Below, piece by piece: positions 37,866-46,865 of a DNA stretch of 64,000 nt. The DNA comes from Chromobacterium sp. IIBBL 290-4. GTDB lineage: Bacteria > Pseudomonadota > Gammaproteobacteria > Burkholderiales > Chromobacteriaceae. The DNA is taken from assembly GCF_024207115.1 (NCBI RefSeq), contig NZ_CP100128.1, positions 868,001-932,000 on the forward strand, read 5' to 3'. Within the stretch, counting starts at the first letter, position 1. Every line of letters begins with the position of its first letter. The position numbers and the translations under genes were made by a program. A model generated the notes under the pieces. It was not told the origin of the DNA and did no database searches. It saw nothing but the letters and a program-made list of their open reading frames with translations.

Positions 37866-39815
37866 TTGACACAATTCTTCAACCGCAGCCGCCGCTTGGC
37901 TATCGTCGTCGGCCCGCTCTTGATGCTGATCCTGCCGGACGCCGCCTTGGCTGCCCTGCGCCCCGAACGATACGCAGGCAATCTGGCCAGCGTTTTTTGC
38001 CTGGGGCTGGCGCTGGCCTGTTGGCTGCGCGGCCGCTGGCTGCGCCAAAAAGTGCGCGCCGTGCTGCAGGATGCCAGCCTGGGCTTGCTGGAGTTCGATC
38101 TGCCGCGCCAGTACGTGACCGCCAACACCCACACCCTGCAACGCCTGCTGGGCATGCCGGCGCACACCCGCGGCATGGACTGCAACCGCTGGCTGTCGCT
38201 GCTGCATCCCGAAGACCGCGCCCGCTTCTCCATCATGCTGGAAACGCCGCCGCAAGCGCCGGAGGCCGGTTACGAAGCGCGCATCCGCCACCACAGCGGC
38301 CAGTGGGAATGGCTGGAAATGACGCTGCAGCCGGTTTGGCGCGCCGGCAAAGTGAGCCGGCTGACCGTGATCTGCCGCGTCGTCACCGCCCGCAAGCATC
38401 AAGAAGCGGCCATCTTGCGGCGCGAACAGCAATTCCGCACCCTGGTGGACAACTCGGAAGACATCGTCGCCCGCTATGATCTGGATCTGCGCTGCCAATT
38501 CATCAACCGCAGCGTGGTCCGCTTCTCCCCTTTGCCGCTGGAAGAGCATCTGGGCAAAACCCCGCGCGAAAAGGGCTGGTCGGAAGAGGCCAGCCAACGC
38601 TTCGAAAACGAATGCCGGCAATTGATGCAGAGCTGGGAGGCCAGGCGCTTCGAACTGGAGCTGCTCAACGGCGCGCAGCGCCACATCTTTGAAATCCGCC
38701 TGTTTCCCGAATTCGACAGCGCCGGCGCCTTGCGGACCATCTTGTCGGTAGACCGCGAAATCACCGCCAACCGCCAGGGCGAGCGGCTGCTGGCCGAAGA
38801 AAACGCCGTGCTGGAAATGATAGCCGGCCACCGGCCCTTGACCGAGACGCTGGAGCAGATCTGCCTGATGATGGAGTCGCAGCAGAGCGGCGGCATGTGC
38901 GGCATCATGCTGCTGAACGAAGACGGCGAATCCTTGCGCTACGCCGCCGGCCACAGCCTGCCGCCGGTGTACCGCAAGCAGATCGAGCGCGTGGCCATCG
39001 GCCCAGCCAGAGGCTCCTGCGGCACGGCGGCGCACTGGAAGCGCACCATCGTGGTCGAAGACATCGAGAAAAGCCCGCTATGGCAACACGCCCTGGAGCG
39101 CACCCGCGCCTTCGGCCTGCGCGCCTGCTGGTCCACGCCTATCTTCTCCAGCGAAAGAGCGCTGCTCGGCACCTTCTCCACTTATTATCGCGAACCGCGC
39201 AGCCCCAGCCAGGAAGAACTGGCCCTAGTGCAACGCAGCGCCCACATCATCGCCATCGCGCTGGAACGCGACGGCCATGAAAAACAACTGTATCGGCTGG
39301 CCACCCAAGACGGGCTGACCGAGCTGAACAACCGCCGCCAGTTCATCGAGCTGGCCGATCGAGAAGTCGAGCGCAGCCGCCGTTACCGCTCGCCCCTGTC
39401 CGTGCTGATGATGGACCTGGACCATTTCAAGTCGATCAACGACCAGCACGGCCACGCGGTGGGCGATGAGGTGATACGCCACTTCGCCCAGATGTGCCGG
39501 GAAGCGCTGCGCGCCTGCGACCTCAGCGGCCGGCTGGGCGGCGAGGAGTTCGCCGCCGTCTTGCCCAATACCGGGCTGGACGACGCGCTGCAAGTGGCCG
39601 AACGGCTGCGCGCCATGGTGGCCGAAGCCTCGCATGCCTGCGGTGCCGCCGTGCCGAACTACACCGTCAGCATAGGCGCGGCCATGTTGCGCCCAGACGA
39701 GAACGGCATTGATGAAGTCCTGACCCGCGCCGACAAACAGCTCTACCAAGCCAAGCGCGAAGGCCGCAACCGCGTTTGCGCCGACGGCGAGGCCCAATTG
39801 GCGCATTCGGGGTAA
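37866..39815 (+). CDS. Membrane diguanylate cyclase with PAS-PAS-GAF-GGDEF domains
   Basis: Signalling enzyme of 649 residues predicted to make cyclic di-GMP. Two N-terminal membrane helices (about 10-30 and 38-58) are followed by two PAS domains (about 66-180 and 190-300), a GAF domain (about 305-460) and a GGDEF domain. The active site is GGEEF, and RACD five residues before it is a complete inhibitory I-site. No EAL domain is present. The frame has only a TTG start at 37866; the first ATG (37923) would cut into the first helix. The ligand sensed is unknown. Confidence 0.88.
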   Translation: MTQFFNRSRRLAIVVGPLLMLILPDAALAALRPERYAGNLASVFCLGLALACWLRGRWLRQKVRAVLQDASLGLLEFDLPRQYVTANTHTLQRLLGMPAHTRGMDCNRWLSLLHPEDRARFSIMLETPPQAPEAGYEARIRHHSGQWEWLEMTLQPVWRAGKVSRLTVICRVVTARKHQEAAILRREQQFRTLVDNSEDIVARYDLDLRCQFINRSVVRFSPLPLEEHLGKTPREKGWSEEASQRFENECRQLMQSWEARRFELELLNGAQRHIFEIRLFPEFDSAGALRTILSVDREITANRQGERLLAEENAVLEMIAGHRPLTETLEQICLMMESQQSGGMCGIMLLNEDGESLRYAAGHSLPPVYRKQIERVAIGPARGSCGTAAHWKRTIVVEDIEKSPLWQHALERTRAFGLRACWSTPIFSSERALLGTFSTYYREPRSPSQEELALVQRSAHIIAIALERDGHEKQLYRLATQDGLTELNNRRQFIELADREVERSRRYRSPLSVLMMDLDHFKSINDQHGHAVGDEVIRHFAQMCREALRACDLSGRLGGEEFAAVLPNTGLDDALQVAERLRAMVAEASHACGAAVPNYTVSIGAAMLRPDENGIDEVLTRADKQLYQAKREGRNRVCADGEAQLAHSG

Positions 39816-39845
39816 AATCGGCTTTTGCATGGAAACCGCCGCATC

Positions 39846-40655
39846 GTGACCGTCTGGCAGACCGCTTACCTGTCCCATCCCCTGTATCGCCCGCTGCAAG
39901 GCATCGCCGGACTGGCTGATCGCGCCGCCTGGCCGGACCAGGCCGAATACGACCGCCTGCTCGCCCAAAGCCGCGCCGCCGGCCAGCCCCTGCCTGAGAA
40001 GCTCAGATTCGTCTGCGACCTCGACCCCGGCGCGTATTACGAGATGCACATCGGCGCCACCGGCGAAGTGCCCACCCGCGGCGAAAACTGGCACGACTGG
40101 TTCAACGCGCTGGCCTGGCTGATCTGGCCGCGCGCCAAAGCCGCGCTCAATCGCCGCCATGTGCGCGCCATCGCGCGCGGCGAAGTGAAACGCGGCCCGC
40201 TGCGCGACGCCGCCACGCTTTTGGACGAATGCGGCGTCATCGTGGCGACGGCGGAGCCTAGGCTGGGCCAGGCGCTGGACGATATGCGCTGGCGCGAATT
40301 GTTTATCGAGCGACGCGCCGACTGGGGCCGCCGCATCGACGTTTTCACGCTGGGCCACGCGGTGATGGAAATGGGATTGACGCCGCATATCGGCTGGTGC
40401 GGCAAAGCGTTGATTCTGGAGGTCGACCCGACGTTTTTCGAGTGGGACGATACCAGCAAGCTGCGCCATCTGGACGCCGCGCTGGCGGCCAGGCTGGACG
40501 ACGACGCCTTCCTGCCCGCGCCGCGCGCGATGTGCCCGCTGCCGCTATTGGGCCTGCCAGGCTGGTGGCCGGACAATGAGAATCCGGCCTTCTACGACAA
40601 TGCCGCTTACTTTTGCCCGACGCGGCGAGCGAAATCAGCCGCCGTCACGGCCTGA
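39846..40655 (+). CDS. DUF3025 family protein
   Basis: Conserved protein of about 269 residues with the DUF3025 pattern (NWHDWFNALAWLIWPRAKAALNRRH). Its function is unknown. GTG 39846 has GGAAA about 10 bp upstream; a TTG at 39825 is the alternative and no ATG is available. Its 3' end overlaps the convergent yihY gene by 49 bp, so the last 16 codons share DNA with that gene. Confidence 0.78.
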   Translation: MTVWQTAYLSHPLYRPLQGIAGLADRAAWPDQAEYDRLLAQSRAAGQPLPEKLRFVCDLDPGAYYEMHIGATGEVPTRGENWHDWFNALAWLIWPRAKAALNRRHVRAIARGEVKRGPLRDAATLLDECGVIVATAEPRLGQALDDMRWRELFIERRADWGRRIDVFTLGHAVMEMGLTPHIGWCGKALILEVDPTFFEWDDTSKLRHLDAALAARLDDDAFLPAPRAMCPLPLLGLPGWWPDNENPAFYDNAAYFCPTRRAKSAAVTA

Positions 40656-41815
40656 AGCCCATCGCTCAGCGGTCCCATCACATCGGTCAAGGCTTCGCTC
40701 AAGCCGTCGCCGCCCGCCGAGCTGCGGCGATACACGAACAGTTCGAACAACTCGGCCAGCGTGATGGCCGACAAGCGCTTGCGCAGCACCCAGGCGTCGC
40801 CCTGGCCTTTTTGGACATAGCCGTTCTGCGCCAACCGGTCCAGCACCAGGCCCAGTTCGTCGTAACCCACCTTCACCCGCGCGCGCAGTTGCGGCGGCGT
40901 CAGCGCCTCGCCCCTATCCTGGCCGGCGTCCAGCAAGAGCAGCACTTCCAGCGCGTCCTGAAAACGGCGGTGCGGCTCATTGCGACGGCGCCAAGCATCG
41001 CCTTCCCAATAAGACAGCGCCGAGGTGAACACCGCGCCGGCCAGCACCACCAGCCACAGGCAATACACCCACAGCAGAAAGATCGGGATGCTGGCGAAGG
41101 CGCCATACACCAGCTGGTAATTGGCCACCTGGCCGATATAAAAGCCGAAGCCCGCCTTGGTGCCCTCCAGCAATACCGAGGTCGCCAGCGCGCCGACGAT
41201 GGCGTGCTTGATCGGCACAAAGCGGTTGGGCACGATGCGATACAGCAGCGACAACACCAGCGCCGTCAGCACGATGGTGCCGCCTATCTCCACCACATTG
41301 GCGAGCACCGGCAGGTTCTTCTCGAAACGGGTGGCCTTGAACAGCCAGCGCCAGGACAGCAGGCTGCCGCCCAGCACCAGCGGGCCCAAAGTCAGCACCG
41401 TCCAGTACACCATGCTCTGCTGCAGCCAGGGCCGGCCGCGGCGCACGCCCCAGATCGCGTTGAAAGTGCGTTCGATGGTGGACATCAGCATCAGGGCCGT
41501 CACCCCCAACATGGCGATGCCGGCGGCGGTGAGCTTTTCCGCGTTGTCGGCGAACTGCCGCATATACACCGTTATCACCTTGCCGGCGAACTCCGGCACC
41601 AGCGTGGACAGCAACATGATCTTGAAACGGGTGCTGTAGTCGGCGAATACCGGAAACGCCGAAATCACCGTCAGCGCGATGGTGAACAAGGGCACCAGCG
41701 CCAGCAGCGTGGTGAAAGTCAGGCTGCCCGACACCTGCATCAGGCGCAGCGCGCCCATGCGGCGGGCAAGGAAGCGGGCGAAGCCGCAAACGGGTTCAAA
41801 GCTTTGGATCTGCAT
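40607..41815 (-). CDS. yihY: YihY/UPF0761 (BrkB-like) inner-membrane protein
   Basis: Integral membrane protein of 402 residues with six helices in the first 290 residues (SGSLTFTTLLALVPLFTIAL, then VYGAFASIPIFLLWVYCLWL), the UPF0761 family fold. The cytoplasmic C-terminal 120 residues look like a winged-helix extension (LTPPQLRARVKVGYDELGLVL). Early annotation as ribonuclease BN was wrong for this family; the function is unsettled. Start at ATG 41815. Confidence 0.87.
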   Translation of the reverse strand: MQIQSFEPVCGFARFLARRMGALRLMQVSGSLTFTTLLALVPLFTIALTVISAFPVFADYSTRFKIMLLSTLVPEFAGKVITVYMRQFADNAEKLTAAGIAMLGVTALMLMSTIERTFNAIWGVRRGRPWLQQSMVYWTVLTLGPLVLGGSLLSWRWLFKATRFEKNLPVLANVVEIGGTIVLTALVLSLLYRIVPNRFVPIKHAIVGALATSVLLEGTKAGFGFYIGQVANYQLVYGAFASIPIFLLWVYCLWLVVLAGAVFTSALSYWEGDAWRRRNEPHRRFQDALEVLLLLDAGQDRGEALTPPQLRARVKVGYDELGLVLDRLAQNGYVQKGQGDAWVLRKRLSAITLAELFELFVYRRSSAGGDGLSEALTDVMGPLSDGLQAVTAADFARRVGQK

Positions 41816-41894
41816 GGCGGCAAAGGTAAAGCCAAAGCCGCCGCGAAGCAAGGGAGGCAAGCGCGGCGGCTTTGCCCTATCATGCGGCGATTAA

Positions 41895-42512
<618 letters not shown>

Positions 42513-42530
42513 TGGAAGGGGGCGCACGTC

Positions 42531-42564
42531 CCGTAGGGCGGAAGCCCCTGCGGGGCGTTCCGCC
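42531..42564. repeat. REP-like palindrome, left copy
   Basis: The hairpin GGCGGAA-GCCCC-TGC-GGGGC-G-TTCCGCC (42537-42564) is preceded by CCGTAG. Its outer 13 bases CCGTAGGGCGGAA recur inverted at 42728-42740. It lies 18 bp after wrbA. Confidence 0.65.
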
Positions 42565-42702
42565 GCCTTGCTGTTGAAACGCGGGCAAGGCTGATGGCCT
42601 GCTCGCCCAACTTGCTTGCCCGCCCGGCGCGGCGAGCCAACTTGCTCTCCTGTGCTAAATGGAATCCGCTCTGCGAACACGAGGCCTTGCCGAAACCACA
42701 CC

Positions 42703-42740
42703 GGCGGAACACCCGGCCTTGCCGGGTTTCCGCCCTACGG
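42703..42740. repeat. REP-like palindrome, right copy (inverted)
   Basis: The hairpin GGCGGAA-C-ACCCGGC-CTT-GCCGGGT-TTCCGCC (42703-42734) is followed by CTACGG, a mirror-oriented relative of the copy at 42531. The araC stop codon (42735-42737) lies within it. The pair sits between convergent genes and may end transcription from both sides. Confidence 0.65.
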
Positions 42741-43508
42741 CGCGGCGAAGAAGCTGCTGGGCGGCGCGCCCAGCTCGCGCTTGAACATGGTGGCGAAGGC
42801 GCTGGGGCTGGCGTAGCCCAGGTCCAGCGCCACTTTCAATACGCTGTCGCCGCAGGCCAGCCGCTGCAAGGCTTGCATCAGGCGGGCCTGCCGCCGCCAT
42901 TGGCCGAAGCTGAGGCCGGTTTCGCGGCGGAAGCGCCGCTGCAGCGTGCGCGGGTCCAGCGCCAGTTCGCGCGCCCACTCCGTCGCGCCGCGCTCGTCGT
43001 CCGGCCGCTCCAGCCACACCGAGCACAAGCGTTGCAGCGCCGGGGACGCGGGCTGGGGCAAGGACAGCGGCAGCACCTGGGCGCGGCGGATTTCATCCAG
43101 CGCCAGCAACATCACCCGTTCATCGCGCGACCCCGGTTCGCAAGGCACCGGCACATCCACCGCCGCCAGCACCAGTTCGCGCAATAAAGGCGTCACCTCC
43201 AGCACGCAGCACGTTTCCGGCAAGCCGGACAACATGTCCTGCCGCACGAAGATATTGCGCATGCGCACCGGGCTGACCATGCGCACCTGATGCCAAGTGC
43301 CGATGGGCAGCCAGATCGCCCGAGTCGGCGGCACAATCCACTGCCCGCGCTCGGTGCCGACCCACATCAGCCCCTCTACCGAATACAGCAACTGCGCGGT
43401 AGGATGCTGATGGCGCGGCGACTCGACCCCTGCTGGATAGTCGCGCAGCTTGCCGACCACCGGCAACACGCCCCGGTCGTATCGTTCCAGATCGTCGAAG
43501 CTGCTCAT
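42735..43508 (-). CDS. AraC-family regulator with N-terminal cupin domain
   Basis: Regulator of 257 residues: a cupin-like sensing domain (SPRHQHPTAQLLYSVEGLMWV) and two C-terminal helix-turn-helix units (TEWARELALDPRTLQRRF and VLKVALDLGYASPSAFATMFKRELG). It is divergent from an Fsr-type efflux gene 96 bp away, so it probably controls that pump. The organisation recalls AraC/efflux pairs such as NimR-NimT, though the pump family differs. Confidence 0.87.
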   Translation of the reverse strand: MSSFDDLERYDRGVLPVVGKLRDYPAGVESPRHQHPTAQLLYSVEGLMWVGTERGQWIVPPTRAIWLPIGTWHQVRMVSPVRMRNIFVRQDMLSGLPETCCVLEVTPLLRELVLAAVDVPVPCEPGSRDERVMLLALDEIRRAQVLPLSLPQPASPALQRLCSVWLERPDDERGATEWARELALDPRTLQRRFRRETGLSFGQWRRQARLMQALQRLACGDSVLKVALDLGYASPSAFATMFKRELGAPPSSFFAAP

Positions 43509-43604
43509 ATCGCCTCTTTCAATAAGATGGATGCCTCATTTTCGCAGGACTGGCTGATTTTTGCCGCATAAGATGGACACACCACCTGTATCGAGAATCT
43601 TTTC

Positions 43605-44804
43605 ATGGCCACCAGTTCTTCCCTCGCCGCGCCGGCGCAGGACACCCGCTTCAAGGTGCTCGGCGCCATCAGCGTCTCGCACTTTCTCAACGACATGCTG
43701 CAGTCGCTGCTGGTCGCGCTCTACCCTTTGCTGAAGGGCAATTATCATCTGAGCTTCGCCGAAATCGGCCTGCTGACCTTCACTTACCAGTGCACCGCCT
43801 CGCTGCTGCAGCCGCTGGTGGGCATCTACACCGACAAGAAACCGCAGCCGTTCTCGCTGGTGTTCGGCATGGGTTCGACGCTGTGCGGCATGCTGCTCTT
43901 GTCCTGCGCCGCCAACTTCCCGCTGCTGATGCTGGCCGCCGCGCTGATCGGCACCGGCTCTTCGGTCTTCCATCCGGAATCTTCGCGCGTGGCGCGGATG
44001 GCGTCCGGCAACCGGCCCGGCCTCGCCCAGTCGCTGTTCCAAGTGGGCGGCAACGCCGGCAGCGCCACCGGCCCGCTGTTGGCGGCGCTGATCGTGATCC
44101 CGATGGGCCAGGGCAGCGTGGCCTGGTTCAGCCTGGCCGCCCTGCTGGCCATGCTGGTGCTGTACCGCGTCGGCCTGTGGTATGCCCAGCAGCATCGCCA
44201 GGCCAAGAAGCACGCCGCGCCGGTCCTGCCCGACCTGTCGCCGGGCCGCGTCAAGGCTACATTGCTATTGCTGCTGTTGCTGGTGTTCTCCAAGCACTTT
44301 TACCTCGCCAGCATCTTCAGCTACTACTCTTTCTATTTGATTCACCATTTCCAGATCGGCGTGCAATCGGCGCAGCTGTATTTGTTCCTGTTCCTGTTCG
44401 CCGTCGCCGCCGGCACGGTGCTGGGCGGCCCCATCGGCGACGCCATCGGCCGCAAGCGGGTGATAGGCTTCTCCATCCTGGGCGTGGCGCCGCTGGCGCT
44501 GGCGCTGCCGCACGCCAATCTGTTCTGGACCGCGGTGCTGTCCTTCCCCATCGGCTTCATCCTGGCTTCGGCCTTCCCGGCCATTCTGATTTACGCCCAG
44601 GAGCTGCTGCCGGGCAAGGTGGGCATGGTGTCGGGCATGTTCTATGGCTTTGCCTTCGGCATCGGCGGCATCGGCGCGGCAGTGCTGGGCCTGGTAGCGG
44701 ACAGCCATGGCATCGAATCGGTTTATCTGATGTGCTCTTTCCTGCCGCTACTCGGCATCGCCGCCGTGGCGCTGCCGGACCTGCATCGCAAAAGAGCCGC
44801 CTGA
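43605..44804 (+). CDS. fsr: MFS efflux pump, fosmidomycin resistance (Fsr) type
   Basis: Twelve-helix major facilitator of 399 residues, closely similar to E. coli Fsr (LGAISVSHFLNDMLQSLLVALYPLL, GTGSSVFHPESSRVARMASG, FILASAFPAILIYAQELLPG). Fsr exports fosmidomycin; the natural substrate is unknown. It is divergent from an AraC regulator and followed by a good terminator. Confidence 0.9.
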   Translation: MATSSSLAAPAQDTRFKVLGAISVSHFLNDMLQSLLVALYPLLKGNYHLSFAEIGLLTFTYQCTASLLQPLVGIYTDKKPQPFSLVFGMGSTLCGMLLLSCAANFPLLMLAAALIGTGSSVFHPESSRVARMASGNRPGLAQSLFQVGGNAGSATGPLLAALIVIPMGQGSVAWFSLAALLAMLVLYRVGLWYAQQHRQAKKHAAPVLPDLSPGRVKATLLLLLLLVFSKHFYLASIFSYYSFYLIHHFQIGVQSAQLYLFLFLFAVAAGTVLGGPIGDAIGRKRVIGFSILGVAPLALALPHANLFWTAVLSFPIGFILASAFPAILIYAQELLPGKVGMVSGMFYGFAFGIGGIGAAVLGLVADSHGIESVYLMCSFLPLLGIAAVALPDLHRKRAA

Positions 44805-44824
44805 GTTTCCGCGAAGCATCCAAG

Positions 44825-44846
44825 CGCCCGCCTGCCGGGCGTTTTT
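44825..44846 (+). terminator. Terminator of fsr
   Basis: Stem CGCCCG/CGGGCG (44825-44841) with loop CCTGC followed by T5, 20 bp past the stop. Confidence 0.85.
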
Positions 44847-44880
44847 GCATTTCGCCTGCGTTCAGCTCAGCGGCTCAAAA

Positions 44881-45042
44881 CTTGACCGGCTTAATTAAAT
44901 GACCAATAAAATGCTTTTGACATTTAAATAATAATATCTGGTTAACAACCCTACTCGCAGATCAGAGTTTGCAAACGAGAATTACTAGCACTATCATGGC
45001 GTTCCAAGACCTGTCCATCAGGCCAAAATTCATAAGGAAAAC
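44881..45042 (+). promoter_or_regulatory. AT-rich promoter region of ftrABCD with a possible Fur-like site
   Basis: A sharply AT-rich stretch (44890-44945) precedes the iron operon. It holds TTGACA (44917-44922) and an AATAAT-AATATC hexamer pair (44927-44938) resembling degenerate Fur box units. No good -10 is evident at 17 bp. Iron control is expected from the gene content but the site is weak. An AAGGAA ribosome-binding site precedes ftrA. Confidence 0.35.
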
Positions 45043-45588
45043 ATGATGCGTCGCTTTGTCTGCCAGCTGGCCGTCGCCAGCATCGCCCTGTCCGCCTCCT
45101 TCGCCGCCATGGCCAAGGAATACCCGATCGGCAAACCGTTTCTGAAAAACGGCATGGAAATCGGCGCCGTCTACCTGCAGCCGACCAAGATGGAACCGGA
45201 CGGCATGATGCTGAAGCCGGAGGCGTCCGACGTGCACCTGGAAGCCGACATCCACGCCACCAAGAACAACCCGAACGGCTTCGAAGAAGGCGCCTGGATG
45301 CCCTACCTGGTGGTGAAGTACGAACTGACCAAGGTTGGCGGCAAGACCCAGAAGGGCGACCTGATGCCGATGGTGGCCAACGACGGCCCGCACTACGGCG
45401 ACAACGTCAAGCTGCAAGGCCCGGGCAAGTACAAGCTGAAATACACCATCATGCCGCCGTCCGCCAACGAGCACGCCCACTTCGGCCGCCACGTGGACAA
45501 GGAAACCGGCGTCGGCCCGTGGTTCAAGCCCTTTGAAGTGAGCTACGAGTTCACCTACGCCGGCATCGGCAAGAAGGGCGGCTACTAA
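45043..45588 (+). CDS. ftrA: Periplasmic P19-type iron-binding protein FtrA
   Basis: Periplasmic metal-binding protein of the P19/Tp34/FetP family, 181 residues with a signal peptide cut after FAAMA. It has an immunoglobulin-like fold. Candidate metal ligands are the His and Met residues in VHLEADIHATKNN, NDGPHYGDN and ANEHAHFGRH. It is thought to handle ferrous or copper-linked iron for the Ftr permease. First gene of ftrABCD; symbols follow the Bordetella ferrous iron system. Confidence 0.9.
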   Translation: MMRRFVCQLAVASIALSASFAAMAKEYPIGKPFLKNGMEIGAVYLQPTKMEPDGMMLKPEASDVHLEADIHATKNNPNGFEEGAWMPYLVVKYELTKVGGKTQKGDLMPMVANDGPHYGDNVKLQGPGKYKLKYTIMPPSANEHAHFGRHVDKETGVGPWFKPFEVSYEFTYAGIGKKGGY

Positions 45589-45642
45589 GCCAGCCGCACC
45601 GGGAATGTGAACGCAAAGCATTCTTGATTGCGATACAATGAC

Positions 45643-45667
45643 ACAGCGCGGCTTTCGCGCTGTTTCT
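45643..45667 (+). terminator. Hairpin between ftrA and ftrB
   Basis: Perfect 7-bp stem ACAGCGC/GCGCTGT (45643-45663) with a 7-nt loop and a short TTTCT tail. It probably attenuates transcription or protects the ftrA message, giving excess periplasmic protein. Confidence 0.5.
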
Positions 45668-45686
45668 CATTCGGGATACTGATTCG

Positions 45687-46019
45687 ATGACCGCATTGCG
45701 CCTCGCCGCCGCCCTGTTGGCCGGCCTGCTCTCCGCCTCGGCCTTGGCCGACGACATGCCCGTCTTCAAGCTGCAGATGAAAGACGGCCAACTGATTCCC
45801 GCCCGGCTGGTGGTGCCCGCCGGCAAGAAATTCAAGATCGAAGTGATGAATATCGGCAAGACCCCGGCCGAGTTCGAAAGCACGCCGCTGCGCAAGGAAA
45901 AAGTGCTGGGCCCCGGCGCCGAATCCTTCCTGGTGTTCCAGCCGCTGGCGCCCGGCGAATACAAGTTTTTCGACGAATTCCACATGAAGACCGGCCAAGG
46001 CGTCATCGTCGCCAAGTAA
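45687..46019 (+). CDS. ftrB: Cupredoxin-like periplasmic protein FtrB
   Basis: Secreted protein of 110 residues (signal peptide ending SASALA) with a cupredoxin-like beta-sandwich of the EfeO/FtrB type (VPAGKKFKIEVMNIG, PGEYKFFDEFHMKTGQGVI). In Bordetella, FtrB is proposed to oxidise Fe(II) before FTR1-type transport. The classical Cys of blue copper sites is absent, with Glu, His and Met near the end as possible ligands. It lies 18 bp before ftrC. Confidence 0.85.
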   Translation: MTALRLAAALLAGLLSASALADDMPVFKLQMKDGQLIPARLVVPAGKKFKIEVMNIGKTPAEFESTPLRKEKVLGPGAESFLVFQPLAPGEYKFFDEFHMKTGQGVIVAK

Positions 46020-46037
46020 TCGCGTAAGGAACAAGCA

Positions 46038-46865
46038 ATGGGACAGGTACTCTTCATCGTCTGGCGCGAAAGCGTGGAGGCGCTGCTGGTGGTCGGCATC
46101 CTCAATGCCTGGATGAACCACAATCCGGCCGGCCGCGCCGGCAAGCCCTATCTGTGGGGCGGCGTGGCGCTGGGCCTGGCGATGGCCGTGGCCCTGGCGG
46201 TGGCGCTGTTCACCGCCGGCAGCCTGATGGCCGGCGCTCAGGACTACTTCCAGACCGGCATGGTGTTCATCGCCGCCGCGCTGATCGTGCAGATGGTGCT
46301 GTGGATGCGCGAACATGGCCGCACGCTGAAGAAAGAACTGGAAAGCGGCTTGTCGGAGAAAGCCTCCAGCGGCAGCTGGTGGGGCGTCACCGTGCTGGCC
46401 GCGCTGGCCATCGCCCGCGAAGGCAGCGAGACAGTGGTCTTCCTCTACGGCATGCTGGCCGAAGCCGGCGGCATGGAACTGGTGAAAATGGCCGGCGCCG
46501 GCGCGATCGGCCTGGCGCTCGCCTTCCTGACTTTCTACGTGCTGCAATTGGGCGGCAAGGTGCTGTCGTGGCGGCTGTTCTTCCGCGTCACCGAAATCAT
46601 GCTGTTGCTGCTGGGCGCGTCCTTGTTCTTGTCCGGCGTGGAGAAGCTGATCTCGATGGATGTGCTGCCGGCGCTGGTGGACCCGCTATGGGATAGCTCC
46701 GCCGTGCTAGACGACATGTCGCCGTTCGGCGGCGTGGTGGCAGCCCTCACCGGCTACCGCTCGCACCCGGCGCTGACCAGCCTGCTCGCCTACGCGCTGT
46801 TCTGGGCAGCCATCTGGGCGCTGTTCCAATGGCGCAACCGTCGCCTGGCGGCCGCCGCGGCATGA
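46038..46865 (+). CDS. ftrC: FTR1-family iron permease FtrC
   Basis: Inner-membrane iron permease of 275 residues with seven predicted helices. Both REXXE iron-binding motifs are present: RESVE in the first helix and REGSE in the fourth. It resembles EfeU and yeast Ftr1, which pass iron only after oxidation. It overlaps ftrD by 4 bp. Confidence 0.92.
   Translation: MGQVLFIVWRESVEALLVVGILNAWMNHNPAGRAGKPYLWGGVALGLAMAVALAVALFTAGSLMAGAQDYFQTGMVFIAAALIVQMVLWMREHGRTLKKELESGLSEKASSGSWWGVTVLAALAIAREGSETVVFLYGMLAEAGGMELVKMAGAGAIGLALAFLTFYVLQLGGKVLSWRLFFRVTEIMLLLLGASLFLSGVEKLISMDVLPALVDPLWDSSAVLDDMSPFGGVVAALTGYRSHPALTSLLAYALFWAAIWALFQWRNRRLAAAAA

Noticed and set aside
42513..42740. CRISPR-like array near wrbA
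   Set aside because: Only two inverted palindromes exist, with no regular direct repeats or spacers; a REP-like pair explains them.
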